Assembly: GCA_014729395.1 (NCBI GenBank) | Contig: WJJZ01000007.1 | Coordinates: forward strand, 1-33,145 | Direction: 5' to 3' | DNA: 33,145 nucleotides | From: Candidatus Magasanikiibacteriota bacterium | GTDB taxonomy: Bacteria > Patescibacteriota > Patescibacteriia > Magasanikbacterales > UBA922 | Part shown: positions 14,816-22,383 of the stretch, piece after piece | How the letters are laid out: the number at the start of each line of letters is the position of its first letter | Position numbering within the stretch: position 1 is the first letter of the stretch | Translations under genes and position numbers: made by a program | The notes under the pieces: model-generated | Told to the model about the DNA's origin: nothing | Database searches by the model: none | The model's input: the letters and a program-made list of their open reading frames with translations, nothing else

Positions 14816-15739
14816 TTAAGCGGCTTTTTTAATCCCAAGTCTTTCCGCAATTCTTTCTGTCATTTTTTTCTTTTTCGCTTCTTTTGTTTTTTGTTGGTAA
14901 TCGGGTCTCAATAAGGTCATCCTTCTCATTAAGATTTTTTTTAATAATCCCATAACTTCATCGGGGTCATTTGGTAATTCTTTCTCCAGGTTACCTTTCA
15001 TTTTTGCCATATTTAATTCATTGGGTGTGTGCTCTTTTACGAATTCCACCAGTGCAGCTCGGTCATTCAGGGTTTCGGCTATATCTTCAATTGTGTTGAT
15101 TCCGAGTGATTTATAGATTTCATCTTGATTTATATCTCTTTTATCCAGTTCATTAGCCAGCCAAGCGGCAATTTGCATTTGCGGTGGGGTTTCAGGTCGG
15201 TTTAAATTCTGTGATTCCGGATCCGAAGCTTGTCTCACGGTTTCGGTTGTTTTGTATGGTTCTATATTTTTTAATTTTGTTCTCAATTCATCTATTTCCT
15301 TTTCTTCTTCCGCTGTGAGTTTTTGTGCTTCCATAGTTTCTCGAGTCAACTCTTCACGTTGTTTTTTATCTGCTAACTCTGCTTCTCGCTCGGGTGTTTT
15401 TTCGATATAAATATCTATTTGTTTTTTAAGAAATTCTTTGGGGTCCTCTTTTTTTGTAAGCCATTGGGCGAATTTTTCTTTATCTTTGCGTCCGGAAATA
15501 TTAACAAAAAAATCCAACAAATTTTCCAAATTGCCGTCCTTTATTTTTTCAAGAGTTTGGTTTATTTCGTTGTTCCCCATTTCTTTGGTTTGAATACCAG
15601 CCTTTTCCAATGCATTTTTTACAGAATCGGTAAATTCTCCACTAAGTTTGGTATCAGCCGGTTTTTCTTTCTTCATTGTTTCCGATTGTGGGGTTGGAGG
15701 TCGTTTTACCTCGGGTCTGTAACCTTGTTTTTCTAGCAT
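14816..15739 (-). CDS. Hydrophilic helical protein, 307 residues, unknown
   Basis: No signal peptide or membrane helix. A Pro-rich start (GYRPEVKRPPTPQ) leads to a helical region (about 30-100), a charged coiled-coil-like section (about 110-165, rich in Glu and Lys) and a C-terminal helical domain (about 185-270). It ends in a very basic helix with TERIAERLGIKKAA. It starts 9 bp after the 218-residue gene, so the two are translationally close. The whole trio is probably cytoplasmic. I do not recognise a family, and no catalytic motif is seen. Confidence 0.65.
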   Translation of the reverse strand: MLEKQGYRPEVKRPPTPQSETMKKEKPADTKLSGEFTDSVKNALEKAGIQTKEMGNNEINQTLEKIKDGNLENLLDFFVNISGRKDKEKFAQWLTKKEDPKEFLKKQIDIYIEKTPEREAELADKKQREELTRETMEAQKLTAEEEKEIDELRTKLKNIEPYKTTETVRQASDPESQNLNRPETPPQMQIAAWLANELDKRDINQDEIYKSLGINTIEDIAETLNDRAALVEFVKEHTPNELNMAKMKGNLEKELPNDPDEVMGLLKKILMRRMTLLRPDYQQKTKEAKKKKMTERIAERLGIKKAA

Positions 15740-15748
15740 ATTTTTAAT

Positions 15749-16405
15749 TTAATCTTCAACTATGTCAGTTAATTCTATTATTTCTTCATCTTCTTGGATC
15801 TTGAGCCTGGGGTCATTCATAATTATGTTTATTATTTCATCAACCTTTTGTTTGGAAGTGGTTTTCTCATTTTGTACCAGTTCTCTAACCGCTTTTGTTA
15901 CTTCTCGTTTATATTCATTGGAAGGTTCTTCCGTTTGTTTATCGTAAGCTACTCCAAATAAGTTTTTCATGCCTTCAAACAGCATATTGATTTTCATTTC
16001 GTCGGAAATATCTTTGTTATTGGCAATACTTTGGACCGTATCCATTACATCCATTTTTCTTTCGTTTAACACCATTTCATTGGATGGTAATGTATCGGCG
16101 GTAGCTACGTCATCTTTTGTTTTTTTAAGGTCTGTAGGAGCTATGGTCACCCTCAATTCTTCCAATGCTCTTTCTTTTTGTTTTGTATTAAGATTCGAGT
16201 CATTTATTATTCTTTTCATTTCCCCTCGTACCCGGGTTTCGTCTTTTTTATCAAGAAGAGCGGTAATTTGACTAAGTTCGTCTATAACTGAAGACAAGCC
16301 GCTTTTAGGTTTTTCTTTTACCAATTTTCCTGATTCATCCAAGGACACTTCTTCTGGTGGTTTGAATTTTGGTCTATAGTCAGGGTGCATGGTGGCTAAA
16401 CTCAT
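15749..16405 (-). CDS. Hydrophilic helical protein, 218 residues, unknown
   Basis: First gene of the trio. It starts MSLATMHPDYRPKFKPPEE, the same YRPxxKPP-type opening as the next gene. The body is predicted helical and acidic, with an evenly charged region near 45-90 and a C-terminal helix-rich part (about 160-205). It ends in IELTDIVED. No membrane segment, signal peptide or known motif is present. No SD. It is divergent from the SD-led gene at 16533, with about 125 bp between the starts. Confidence 0.65.
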   Translation of the reverse strand: MSLATMHPDYRPKFKPPEEVSLDESGKLVKEKPKSGLSSVIDELSQITALLDKKDETRVRGEMKRIINDSNLNTKQKERALEELRVTIAPTDLKKTKDDVATADTLPSNEMVLNERKMDVMDTVQSIANNKDISDEMKINMLFEGMKNLFGVAYDKQTEEPSNEYKREVTKAVRELVQNEKTTSKQKVDEIINIIMNDPRLKIQEDEEIIELTDIVED

Positions 16406-16473
16406 ATTCTATAAATTATAAATTATGATAATAGTATAAGTTTTTAACAGACAAAAAGCAAATGCCATACTAC

Positions 16474-16528
16474 TTGACAACAAAGGGTTTTTGCGGTAGT
16501 ATAAATAGTCAATTTAAAAAAAGGAGGT
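16474..16528 (+). promoter_or_regulatory. Promoter and SD of the 117-residue orphan
   Basis: TTGACA (16474-16479), 17-nt spacer, TAGTAT (16497-16502), then AAGGAGGT (16521-16528), 4 nt before the ATG. Confidence 0.82.
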
Positions 16529-16532
16529 AAAA

Positions 16533-16886
16533 ATGTCCGATAAAGACAGAGAAAAGAGGGGGAAGGCCATTTTTTTCGACGAAAAAGAGAGATTCTCTTT
16601 AGAAATAGGAGGTGTAACACAATTGTTTGCCCCTCCTGTCAGGATGGCGGCATGGCATTTGTTTTATGAAGATGAAGAGGAGTCAATTAAGTTCGTTTAT
16701 CAAGCAGGAGAGCACGAAGATAGAATGGAAGAATTTTTCAGAAGATTTGGTTTTATTTTACAGCGTGCTATGGTGCTGGGAGAGGTCGTGGAAAGACTCG
16801 CCGAGGGTTGGTGCGAAAGAGAATTTTTCATTAAAGCCCAATCTATTAAGTTTGAGGGGAAATTTGGGAGGTCTTCAAAATCATAG
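16533..16886 (+). CDS. SD-led orphan protein, 117 residues, unknown
   Basis: A soluble charged protein. A Lys/Arg-rich start (MSDKDREKRGKAIFF) is followed by a beta-like segment, then RMEEFFRRFGFILQ at about 69-82 and a basic tail. The EEFFRR piece also occurs in the 133-residue orphan at 22384 (NEEFFRRHG) and resembles NEFFRKI in the 83-residue orphan. This may be chance. The start is fixed by the SD. It is a single-gene unit with its own promoter and terminator. Function unknown. Confidence 0.78.
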   Translation: MSDKDREKRGKAIFFDEKERFSLEIGGVTQLFAPPVRMAAWHLFYEDEEESIKFVYQAGEHEDRMEEFFRRFGFILQRAMVLGEVVERLAEGWCEREFFIKAQSIKFEGKFGRSSKS

Positions 16887-16915
16887 ACAGTATCAAAAAA
16901 GATCCTGTCTTTTTT
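16886..16915 (+). terminator. Terminator of the 117-residue orphan
   Basis: GACAG, loop containing an inner ATC/GAT pair, CTGTC, then six T. It overlaps the stop region of the convergent pseudouridine synthase gene. Confidence 0.75.
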
Positions 16916-17600
16916 AAATTATTTCTTTTTTTTCTACAAATTTCCATTTTCCGGTGGGCAGTTTGTTTAATTTTAATTTTCCCAGGCGCAACCTCTTGAG
17001 GGATTGCAGGTTGTATCCTAAACGTCCGAGCATTTTTCTGATTTGTCTATTTTTACCTTCTTGTAAGACTAATCTATATTTTTTTGGATTGTCTGTTTTT
17101 TTGATCTTTATTCCCCTTACTTTTTCACCTATATCCATGCCTGATTCCAGAGTTTTTTTATCTTTATTTGACAAAGTTTTGTCCAATTCAATTTCATACT
17201 CTTTTTCGTGTTCGTATTTTGGATGGGTAAGCCTGTTTGTGAGTTCTCCATCATTTGTCAATAAAACAAGTCCTTCTGAGTCTTTGTCCAATCGTCCAAC
17301 CGGATAGACTCTTCGCTTAATCTTGCTTTTATCGAGCAAATCAATAACAGATTTACCTTGTTTGCTGCTAGTACTCGTGACATAACCAACTGGCTTATTT
17401 ACAGCGATATATATTTTGTCAGTATCAGTATTTAATATTTGATTTTCAATTCCTACCTCATCTTCTTCAGGATTTATTTTCATACCAATTTCAGCAATTC
17501 GCCCATTGACTTTTATCTTTCCTAATTTAATAAGCTCCTCGGCTCGGCGGCGGGAGCAAAAACCTAAATTTGCAATGTATTTTTGTAATCTGATAGTCAT
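16914..17600 (-). CDS. rRNA pseudouridine synthase, RsuA/RluB/E/F family
   Basis: 228 residues. An N-terminal S4 RNA-binding domain (about 3-50, IRLQKYIANLGFCSRRRAEE) is followed by the synthase domain. The catalytic motif is PVGRLDKDSEGLVLLTNDG with Asp105 as the nucleophile. C-terminal QEGKNRQIRKMLGRLG is the family's second signature. The enzyme isomerises a uridine in 16S or 23S rRNA. Size and motifs fit RluB or RsuA, and which of the two cannot be told. It is co-transcribed with the AlkD-like gene, which ends 8 bp upstream of its start. Confidence 0.92.
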   Translation of the reverse strand: MTIRLQKYIANLGFCSRRRAEELIKLGKIKVNGRIAEIGMKINPEEDEVGIENQILNTDTDKIYIAVNKPVGYVTSTSSKQGKSVIDLLDKSKIKRRVYPVGRLDKDSEGLVLLTNDGELTNRLTHPKYEHEKEYEIELDKTLSNKDKKTLESGMDIGEKVRGIKIKKTDNPKKYRLVLQEGKNRQIRKMLGRLGYNLQSLKRLRLGKLKLNKLPTGKWKFVEKKEII

Positions 17601-17608
17601 AAGTGTTA

Positions 17609-18316
17609 TTATATTTTCATCGCCTTAGTTTTCCACGTTTTTGGCATTTTTTCTATAGCATAGCGCAGAGCTGTACGGGGCATTTTATTTTTCTTTTTCA
17701 TGACATAGGCGAAAACTTCTTTGGGGTGAAAATCAGCCGCTACTTTTAACATCCAGCCATAACCTTTCTGAACCATATCATCTTCGTCTGTCAGCAGCTG
17801 ATCAGCTGTCCAAAATATGTCTTTTAAATAGTTCTTCTTTTTTATTAAATTTATAAATATAACTGCCGAAGCTCTTTTTACCCAGCGGTTTCTTGATTTT
17901 GTCCATTTTTTTAGTTTTGGTATTAATTCCGGGTATTTGGAAACCAAATCTCCCAGGGCATGGGTACAAAAGTCATCACACATGGCCCAGTTGCTAATAT
18001 ATTTTTTAACCCAGCGTTCAAATATTTTGAAATCTTGCTTTGTGTAAAGTTTGTTTATTTTTTTGGCCCAGGCGAAAGCAACCAAAGCATTTTCTTGTAT
18101 CCCTGTTCCAAGTAGCAACTCGCACATGTTCAATATATCCTTCTTTGGTCTGTCCTTTATTATATTAAAATATTTTAAAGAAATTTTTCTAACAATGGGA
18201 GTTCTTACGCCAAAAATTTTTATATCTTCCCGAAAAAAATTAGTGCAACCTCTTTTGTATTTTAAATCGACGTTTTTTTTGAATTCATTTTGGAGGTTGT
18301 ATAGAATTGTTTGCAT
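17609..18316 (-). CDS. DNA alkylation repair protein, AlkD-like HEAT-repeat glycosylase
   Basis: 235 residues, the usual size for the AlkD/AlkC-type family of helical-repeat DNA glycosylases. Features are an early GVRTPIVRKI, NALVAFAWA, then NWAMCDDFCTHALG (the conserved Trp-Asp region that contacts damaged DNA) and SRNRWVKRASAV. The C-terminal MVQKGYGWMLKVA and ALRYAIEKMP are also typical. It should remove positively charged alkylated bases such as 7-methylguanine. It is first in a two-gene operon with the pseudouridine synthase, with a long hairpin repeat just upstream. No SD. Confidence 0.88.
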   Translation of the reverse strand: MQTILYNLQNEFKKNVDLKYKRGCTNFFREDIKIFGVRTPIVRKISLKYFNIIKDRPKKDILNMCELLLGTGIQENALVAFAWAKKINKLYTKQDFKIFERWVKKYISNWAMCDDFCTHALGDLVSKYPELIPKLKKWTKSRNRWVKRASAVIFINLIKKKNYLKDIFWTADQLLTDEDDMVQKGYGWMLKVAADFHPKEVFAYVMKKKNKMPRTALRYAIEKMPKTWKTKAMKI

Positions 18317-18330
18317 AAAAGTAAATTATC

Positions 18331-18401
18331 GATTATGGATGACACGGATTTACGGATATTTTTTCAAACCGTAAATCAGTAAATCGGTTTCATTCGTAAT
18401 C
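18331..18401. repeat. Long imperfect inverted repeat (CGGAT-type, copy 2)
   Basis: Arms of 27 bp (18331-18357 and 18375-18401), about 80 percent complementary by eye, around a 17-nt loop. The left arm contains CGGATTTACGGAT, the same core as the copy at 25705-25814. Confidence 0.7.
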
Positions 18402-18402
18402 A

Positions 18403-18954
18403 TTATATTTTGAACTCACCCTTCCTCAACATATACTCAAAACGAATTATATTATAAGATATAAATTCGTTTTCAATGGTTCCATCGACAGCCATTTGAG
18501 CCGCTTTTTTTAGGGGAACAAATTTTATTTCACTTACTTCTTCTCCTTTATCCAGTGGCAGGGGATCATGAACCAAGTCAGTGGCAACAAAGATATAAAT
18601 GTCCCACATCAAAGTATTACTGGGACTGTTTTTTCTTATTTGCTTCAATTTTTTTGCCTTAAAACCACCTTCTTGTTGAAGTTCGCGCATGGCGGCTTTG
18701 CGGGGGGTATCACCCGGTTCATCCATTCTTCCGCCCGGTAAAAACCAGACATTTCTTCTGTAGCCAAAACGATATTCATTAATTAATAATAATTCTTTTT
18801 TTTCATTTAAAGCCAAAACACTTACGCTCGCCGGGCGTTCACAAAATTCATATGTATCTTTTTCTCCGTCAGGAAAAAATACTTCACGCTGTTTTATACT
18901 AAAGATTTTTCCCTCATGCTTTGTTTTAATTGGGCCGAGTTTTATTTTTTTCAT
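18403..18954 (-). CDS. Nudix hydrolase, ADP-ribose pyrophosphatase-like
   Basis: 183 residues. The Nudix box is present but atypical. It reads GGRMDEPGDTPRKAA then MRELQQEGGF, with one extra residue between the Gly and the acidic position, Asp in place of the first Glu, and Gln in place of one Glu of REUXEE. An upstream beta strand (VSVLALNEKKELLLINEYR) and a YEFCERP strand match the ADP-ribose/NudF subgroup. It probably cleaves a nucleoside diphosphate linked to a sugar. The altered box could mean a changed metal site. Flanked by a long hairpin repeat downstream; no SD. Confidence 0.88.
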   Translation of the reverse strand: MKKIKLGPIKTKHEGKIFSIKQREVFFPDGEKDTYEFCERPASVSVLALNEKKELLLINEYRFGYRRNVWFLPGGRMDEPGDTPRKAAMRELQQEGGFKAKKLKQIRKNSPSNTLMWDIYIFVATDLVHDPLPLDKGEEVSEIKFVPLKKAAQMAVDGTIENEFISYNIIRFEYMLRKGEFKI

Positions 18955-18997
18955 ACTAATATAGCTTACTAAAAAATTTATTATTATTCAAACCAAA

Positions 18998-19019
18998 AAT
19001 CCGCCGCTTAGGCGAATTT
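18998..19019 (-). terminator. Weak terminator after the 189-residue gene
   Basis: On the minus strand ATTCGCC, loop TAAGC, GGCGGAT with five T after it, just past the stop at 19030. Confidence 0.5.
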
Positions 19020-19029
19020 TGATATTTTT

Positions 19030-19599
19030 TTATCTTTTAAATATATTTTTAATTCCTTTCCAGAAGCCTTGCTTTTTTGGCTTTTCTTGCGGAGGTGGAG
19101 AGAGTTTTATTTTTTGGGTGTCATCTGCCTTCGGAACACCTGCTTCTTGCATATTTTTTCGGGCTTTATGAGCCATTTTTTTGTCGTGTTCTGCCTGAGC
19201 TGATCGAATTTGGTTCAAATCGATTTTCATAACATTTTTTCCAGAAGAAGGTTCGGTTTTCTCCGAAATTTCTTTAGGTTTGGGTTTTTCTTTTTTTTCT
19301 TCAATTTTTCTTAATTGTTTGAGCTTGTCTTTTATATTATTATTAAGCTTTCTATATTCCTCCAAATTAGTGTCCGGCTTAAGAAAAACAACTTGTCCAT
19401 GTGGTGTAGAGTCAATATTTTCTATTATTTTATCATTGGTTTCGTCATAAGTTACTAGTTTTTCCGGTTCAGTTTGGTCTATTATTTCGTCAGGCATAAA
19501 AATGGATTTTCTTCGTATGGCTCTTAATTCGTCGAGGCGTTTTTTGAGCTCATCGGCAGTACCGGTTTCATGAGGATGCCAAAGTCTTGTTTCGTTCAT
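19030..19599 (-). CDS. Hydrophilic, mostly disordered protein, 189 residues, unknown
   Basis: A charged protein with no signal peptide or membrane helix. The start is helical (about 15-35, ELKKRLDELRAIRRK). The middle holds a Lys/Glu-rich stretch (about 85-125). The end is Pro-rich (PPPQEKPKKQ) followed by an amphipathic basic helix (GFWKGIKNIFKR). That last helix could bind a membrane surface, which is inference. It resembles the 105-residue operon protein in composition only. It starts 10 bp after the exchanger gene and is probably co-transcribed with it. Confidence 0.65.
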   Translation of the reverse strand: MNETRLWHPHETGTADELKKRLDELRAIRRKSIFMPDEIIDQTEPEKLVTYDETNDKIIENIDSTPHGQVVFLKPDTNLEEYRKLNNNIKDKLKQLRKIEEKKEKPKPKEISEKTEPSSGKNVMKIDLNQIRSAQAEHDKKMAHKARKNMQEAGVPKADDTQKIKLSPPPQEKPKKQGFWKGIKNIFKR

Positions 19600-19609
19600 A
19601 TTAAAATGA

Positions 19610-20560
19610 TTATCTAATTATAGCAAAAGCTATGTAACTAAAGTATAAAATTAAAAATGCAATACCATGCTTGCGACTTAGTCTGTGTCTCTTACCAACA
19701 AAAATGAACATGAAAAGTAGGAAAGTAGCCAATGTGGTAAAGATAACGTCCATGTTGGCGTGAGTGTCAAACGGTAGGGGTTTTATGGTTGCGGTTATGC
19801 CCAGGATCCAGAATACATTGAAGATGTTCGAGCCAATCGCATTACCAATCGCCAGGTCTGTATGGTTTTTTCTGATAGCAACAATGGTTGTTGCCAGCTC
19901 GGGCAAAGAAGTCCCGACTGCTACAATTGTTAGACCGATGAGAGCTTCACTAAGACCGGCAATTGTCGCCAACTTAATAGCATTACTTACTATCAGCTGA
20001 CCACCGAGGACGAGCCCGGTGATACCCATAAAAAATAACAAGATTGAAATTTTCCAAGGCATGATTTCAACTCTATCTTGCTCTCCACTTACCTTACTGA
20101 TTCCATATGTATAGTAAATAAAGATTCCAAAAAAAGCCAAAAAGACGATTCCATCAATTCTACCCAAAACATTAAAACCATTTCCATCAAAAATTGTATC
20201 ATTACCCATTATACCTACAAGAATAATTGCCAAAAAAGCAAAAGGTACTTCTTTGTATGTGGTCCCTTTTTTTACCTGGAGAGTCGTTATGGTGGCACCA
20301 ACACCCAGGATAAGTAGGATGTTGGCCAAATTACTACCAATAACATTAGCAATGGCAAGATCTGTCGTACCTTTGACTGCGGAAAATAAATTTACAACCA
20401 ATTCCGGGGCAGATGTACCAAAAGCAACAATTGTAAGGCCGATGACAATAGTACTAACACCCAGTTTTCTGGCCATAGAAGCAGAACCGCGAACCAAAGC
20501 CTCGGCTCCACCGATTAGAATCGCAATTCCGATGAGTAATAGAAAAATTGCAAGAAACAT
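19610..20560 (-). CDS. Calcium/sodium antiporter, CaCA family (YrbG-like)
   Basis: 316 residues with about ten membrane helices in two inverted halves. Each half carries the alpha repeat: GTSAPELVVNLFSA with NVIGSNLANILLILG in the first, GTSLPELATTIVAI with NAIGSNIFNVFWILG in the second. Both conserved acidic residues (the Glu in each GTS-x-PE) are kept, so it should be an active cation exchanger, moving Ca2+ against Na+ or K+. It is upstream of and probably co-transcribed with the 189-residue unknown gene. No SD. Confidence 0.94.
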   Translation of the reverse strand: MFLAIFLLLIGIAILIGGAEALVRGSASMARKLGVSTIVIGLTIVAFGTSAPELVVNLFSAVKGTTDLAIANVIGSNLANILLILGVGATITTLQVKKGTTYKEVPFAFLAIILVGIMGNDTIFDGNGFNVLGRIDGIVFLAFFGIFIYYTYGISKVSGEQDRVEIMPWKISILLFFMGITGLVLGGQLIVSNAIKLATIAGLSEALIGLTIVAVGTSLPELATTIVAIRKNHTDLAIGNAIGSNIFNVFWILGITATIKPLPFDTHANMDVIFTTLATFLLFMFIFVGKRHRLSRKHGIAFLILYFSYIAFAIIR

Positions 20561-20613
20561 AATTTATTTTAGTAAAACAGGGGTAGTATAGCGTATTTAC
20601 AGTTCATAGCCAA

Positions 20614-20637
20614 TCCCGCCCTTCGCGAAGGGCGGGA
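20614..20637. repeat. Perfect 24-bp palindrome
   Basis: TCCCGCCCTTCG followed by CGAAGGGCGGGA, with no loop bases, in the short gap between the exchanger and the exonuclease genes. It shares the TCCCG...CGGGA ends with the palindromes in the broken tRNA copies. Confidence 0.85.
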
Positions 20638-20644
20638 CGAACCG

Positions 20645-21430
20645 TTATATTTCAACCTCAACCCCCACCGGACAATGGTCAGACCCAAATACTTGGTCCC
20701 AAATAAAAGCTTTTTTAACTTTGTTTTTTATCCTCTTGCTGACAAAAAAATAATCAATACGCCAGCCTACATTTCTCTCACGAGCTCTGGCTCGAAAACT
20801 CCACCAGGAATATTTTTCTTTTTTTGGGTGTAGAGTCCTGAATGTATCAATAAAACCAGCTTTTATAAAATTATCGGCCCAATCTCTTTCTTCCGGTAGA
20901 AAACCCGGGTTCTTTTCATTTTGTTTTGGGTGAAAGAGGTCGATTTCTTGGTGTGCTACGTTGAAATCTCCGGTCCAGATTATCGGTTTATTCTTATCCA
21001 GTTTTTTTATGTACCCTAATAATTTTTTATTGAACTCAAGTTTGAAGTCCAAGCGTGAGAGGTCGTGTCTTGTGTGAGGAAAATAAGTATTTACAAAATA
21101 GAACTTATCAAATTCAAGTGTTTGCACTCGACCTTCATCATCAAATTTCTTTATTCCAATTCCGGTTGAATGTTTAGCGAAGCGTTTTTGCAAATTACTT
21201 TTTTCTTTTAATAATGTCATAGTACCGGCATAGCCCGGACGCTTGGCCGAATTCCAGTATTCTTCGTAGTTTACAAAGTCAAATTTTTCTTTGTTGCGGG
21301 TTGTGTCATCAATTTTTACTTCTTGTAAGCCTAAGATATCTGGTTTTTTGGTTTTTAAAAAATCAGTGAAGCCTTTGCGTACGGCTGCACGGATACCGTT
21401 TACGTTCCAAGAAAGGAAGGTGTATTTCAT
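20645..21430 (-). CDS. xth: Exodeoxyribonuclease III / AP endonuclease
   Basis: 261 residues of the EEP superfamily. All motifs are present: SWNVNGIRA at the start, LQEVK with the metal ligand Glu37, YFPH, WTGDFNVAHQEID, then WRIDYFFVS and the C-terminal GSDHCPV with the catalytic His. It cuts the backbone at abasic sites and degrades 3' ends, in base-excision repair. It could work with the AlkD-like glycosylase encoded nearby, which makes abasic sites; the two are not in one operon. It lies just downstream of tRNA-Ser on the same strand. No SD. Confidence 0.95.
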   Translation of the reverse strand: MKYTFLSWNVNGIRAAVRKGFTDFLKTKKPDILGLQEVKIDDTTRNKEKFDFVNYEEYWNSAKRPGYAGTMTLLKEKSNLQKRFAKHSTGIGIKKFDDEGRVQTLEFDKFYFVNTYFPHTRHDLSRLDFKLEFNKKLLGYIKKLDKNKPIIWTGDFNVAHQEIDLFHPKQNEKNPGFLPEERDWADNFIKAGFIDTFRTLHPKKEKYSWWSFRARARERNVGWRIDYFFVSKRIKNKVKKAFIWDQVFGSDHCPVGVEVEI

Positions 21431-21446
21431 ATTTGTATTATATTAG

Positions 21447-21533
21447 CGGAGAGGGGGAGATTCGAACTCCCGAGCCGATTGCTCGACTAACACTTTTCGA
21501 GAGTGCCCCGTTCAACCACTCCGGCACCTCTCC
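21447..21533 (-). tRNA. tRNA-Ser (CGA)
   Basis: 87 nt with a long variable arm. The acceptor GGAGAGG pairs with CCTCTCC and the discriminator is G. The anticodon stem GCACT/AGTGT encloses loop CTCGAAA (anticodon CGA). No CCA is encoded. Two 37-nt halves of a related Ser-type tRNA lie just upstream. Confidence 0.94.
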
Positions 21534-21561
21534 ATGATAGAGATTTTTTATTTCTTAAACT

Positions 21562-21625
21562 ACAGGGCGAGAGTGGCGCCTTCAACCAGCTCAGCCACTC
21601 CTCCATTTTTAAGGATTTATTTTTT
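21562..21625 (-). repeat. 64-bp direct repeat, copy A: 5' half of a Ser-type tRNA
   Basis: Identical to 21924-21987. Read on the minus strand it holds an A-rich lead, then 37 nt (21604-21568) forming the 5' half of a Ser-type tRNA, opening GGAGGAGTGGCTGAG and ending CACTCTCG inside the anticodon loop. This is followed by CCCTGT, half of a palindrome. It differs from the intact tRNA-Ser(CGA) at several places, so it derives from another isoacceptor. Its A-rich part contains the end of the GIY-YIG reading frame. Confidence 0.88.
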
Positions 21626-21869
21626 GTAATAAATCACGTAATTGCATTTTTAATAGTCGTTTACCTTCCGTAGTCTTCAAAAATTTTTCTCTTCTTTTTG
21701 CATCAGATTTTTCTACATAAGCTTCGTAGTGGATCAATTTTATAGGCCTTCTATTTTTTGTTGATTTTACACCACCTGTTCTGTGTTGTTTATATCGTGT
21801 TTTGAGTTGACTGGTAAATCCTGTGTAAAGTTGATTATTGGAAAGTAGTAGAATATAAACGTAATACAT
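21609..21869 (-). CDS. GIY-YIG nuclease-domain protein, 86 residues
   Basis: A single GIY-YIG domain of the UPF0213/YhbQ-like type. YYVYILLLSNNQLYTGFT carries the two Tyr motifs with the second Gly, then RYKQHRTGG with the catalytic-type Arg and His, then LIHYEAY and KRREKFLKTTEGKR. The family's metal-binding Glu is present (HYEAY or RREKF region). Such stand-alone domains are common in this bacterial group and their role is unclear. Here the gene sits exactly between two identical 64-bp repeats made from a tRNA half, and its stop codon lies within copy A. No SD. Confidence 0.9.
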   Translation of the reverse strand: MYYVYILLLSNNQLYTGFTSQLKTRYKQHRTGGVKSTKNRRPIKLIHYEAYVEKSDAKRREKFLKTTEGKRLLKMQLRDLLQKINP

Positions 21870-21890
21870 AATTTAAATAATATAACTTTT

Positions 21891-21930
21891 CGCCCGTCAT
21901 GCGACGGGGCGCCCTGTCGAATGACAGGGC
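21891..21930. repeat. Two adjacent palindromes joined to a tRNA half
   Basis: CCCGTC-ATGC-GACGGG (about 21893-21908) and GCCCTGTC-GAAT-GACAGGGC (21911-21930). The second runs directly into the CTCG of the tRNA half, at the anticodon. Copy A retains only the ACAGGGC half of this palindrome. Confidence 0.88.
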
Positions 21931-21987
21931 GAGAGTGGCGCCTTCAACCAGCTCAGCCACTCCTCCATTTTTAAGGATTTATTTTTT
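21924..21987 (-). repeat. 64-bp direct repeat, copy B: 5' half of a Ser-type tRNA
   Basis: Identical to copy A at 21562-21625, offset 362 bp. The tRNA half is 21966-21930. Here it continues into a complete palindrome at the anticodon position. The last bases of copy B contain the stop codon of the TrpR-like gene. Confidence 0.88.
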
Positions 21988-22257
21988 CAAGACTTTGCTA
22001 TACCCTCCCTCGCCATTTTTCATCCAGTAAGCAATCCTTGTTACTGTGGTTGTACTCATGCCGGTTTTTTTAGCAACATCACGATATGACATACCTTTTT
22101 CCAGAAGTTTGGCTGCTTGCCAGCGTGAAGCAATGTTATCCAATTCTTCCAAAGAGCAGACATCTCTTAGAAATTTCAGCATATCCTCTTCTTTTTTTAA
22201 ACTTAAAAAAGCCTTCACAAGTTCTTTAATTTTATTTGTTTTCCAGGTCTTTTTCAT
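21979..22257 (-). CDS. TrpR-like protein, YerC/YecD family
   Basis: 92 residues with the fold of the Trp repressor: five or six helices with a helix-turn-helix reading MSYRDVAKKTGMSTTTVTRI at about 56-75. The preceding LEELDNIASRWQAAKLLEKG is the signature of the YerC/YecD subgroup. It should bind DNA as a dimer; its ligand and targets are unknown. The gene ends inside repeat copy B. It has no SD. An SD-led orphan starts on the other strand about 125 bp away, so the shared promoter region could be its target, which is inference. Confidence 0.9.
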   Translation of the reverse strand: MKKTWKTNKIKELVKAFLSLKKEEDMLKFLRDVCSLEELDNIASRWQAAKLLEKGMSYRDVAKKTGMSTTTVTRIAYWMKNGEGGYSKVLKK

Positions 22258-22325
22258 AATGTTATGCTGATTATCGTTTTTATTTATTATAGCATTAAAG
22301 CATATTTTAAAAAATTATACTTAAA

Positions 22326-22381
22326 TTGACAAGTGTTGTATTTTTTGATAAAAATTTTATAGGTCTTTTTCAAAGGAGGTG
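22326..22381 (+). promoter_or_regulatory. Promoter and SD of the 133-residue orphan
   Basis: TTGACA (22326-22331), 17-nt spacer, TAAAAA (22349-22354), then AAAGGAGGTG (22372-22381), 2 nt before the ATG. Confidence 0.75.
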
Positions 22382-22383
22382 CT

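Noticed and set aside
18403-21430. A single DNA-repair operon of AlkD-like protein, Nudix hydrolase and exonuclease III
   Set aside because: They lie on one strand but are separated by hairpins, a terminator and unrelated genes.
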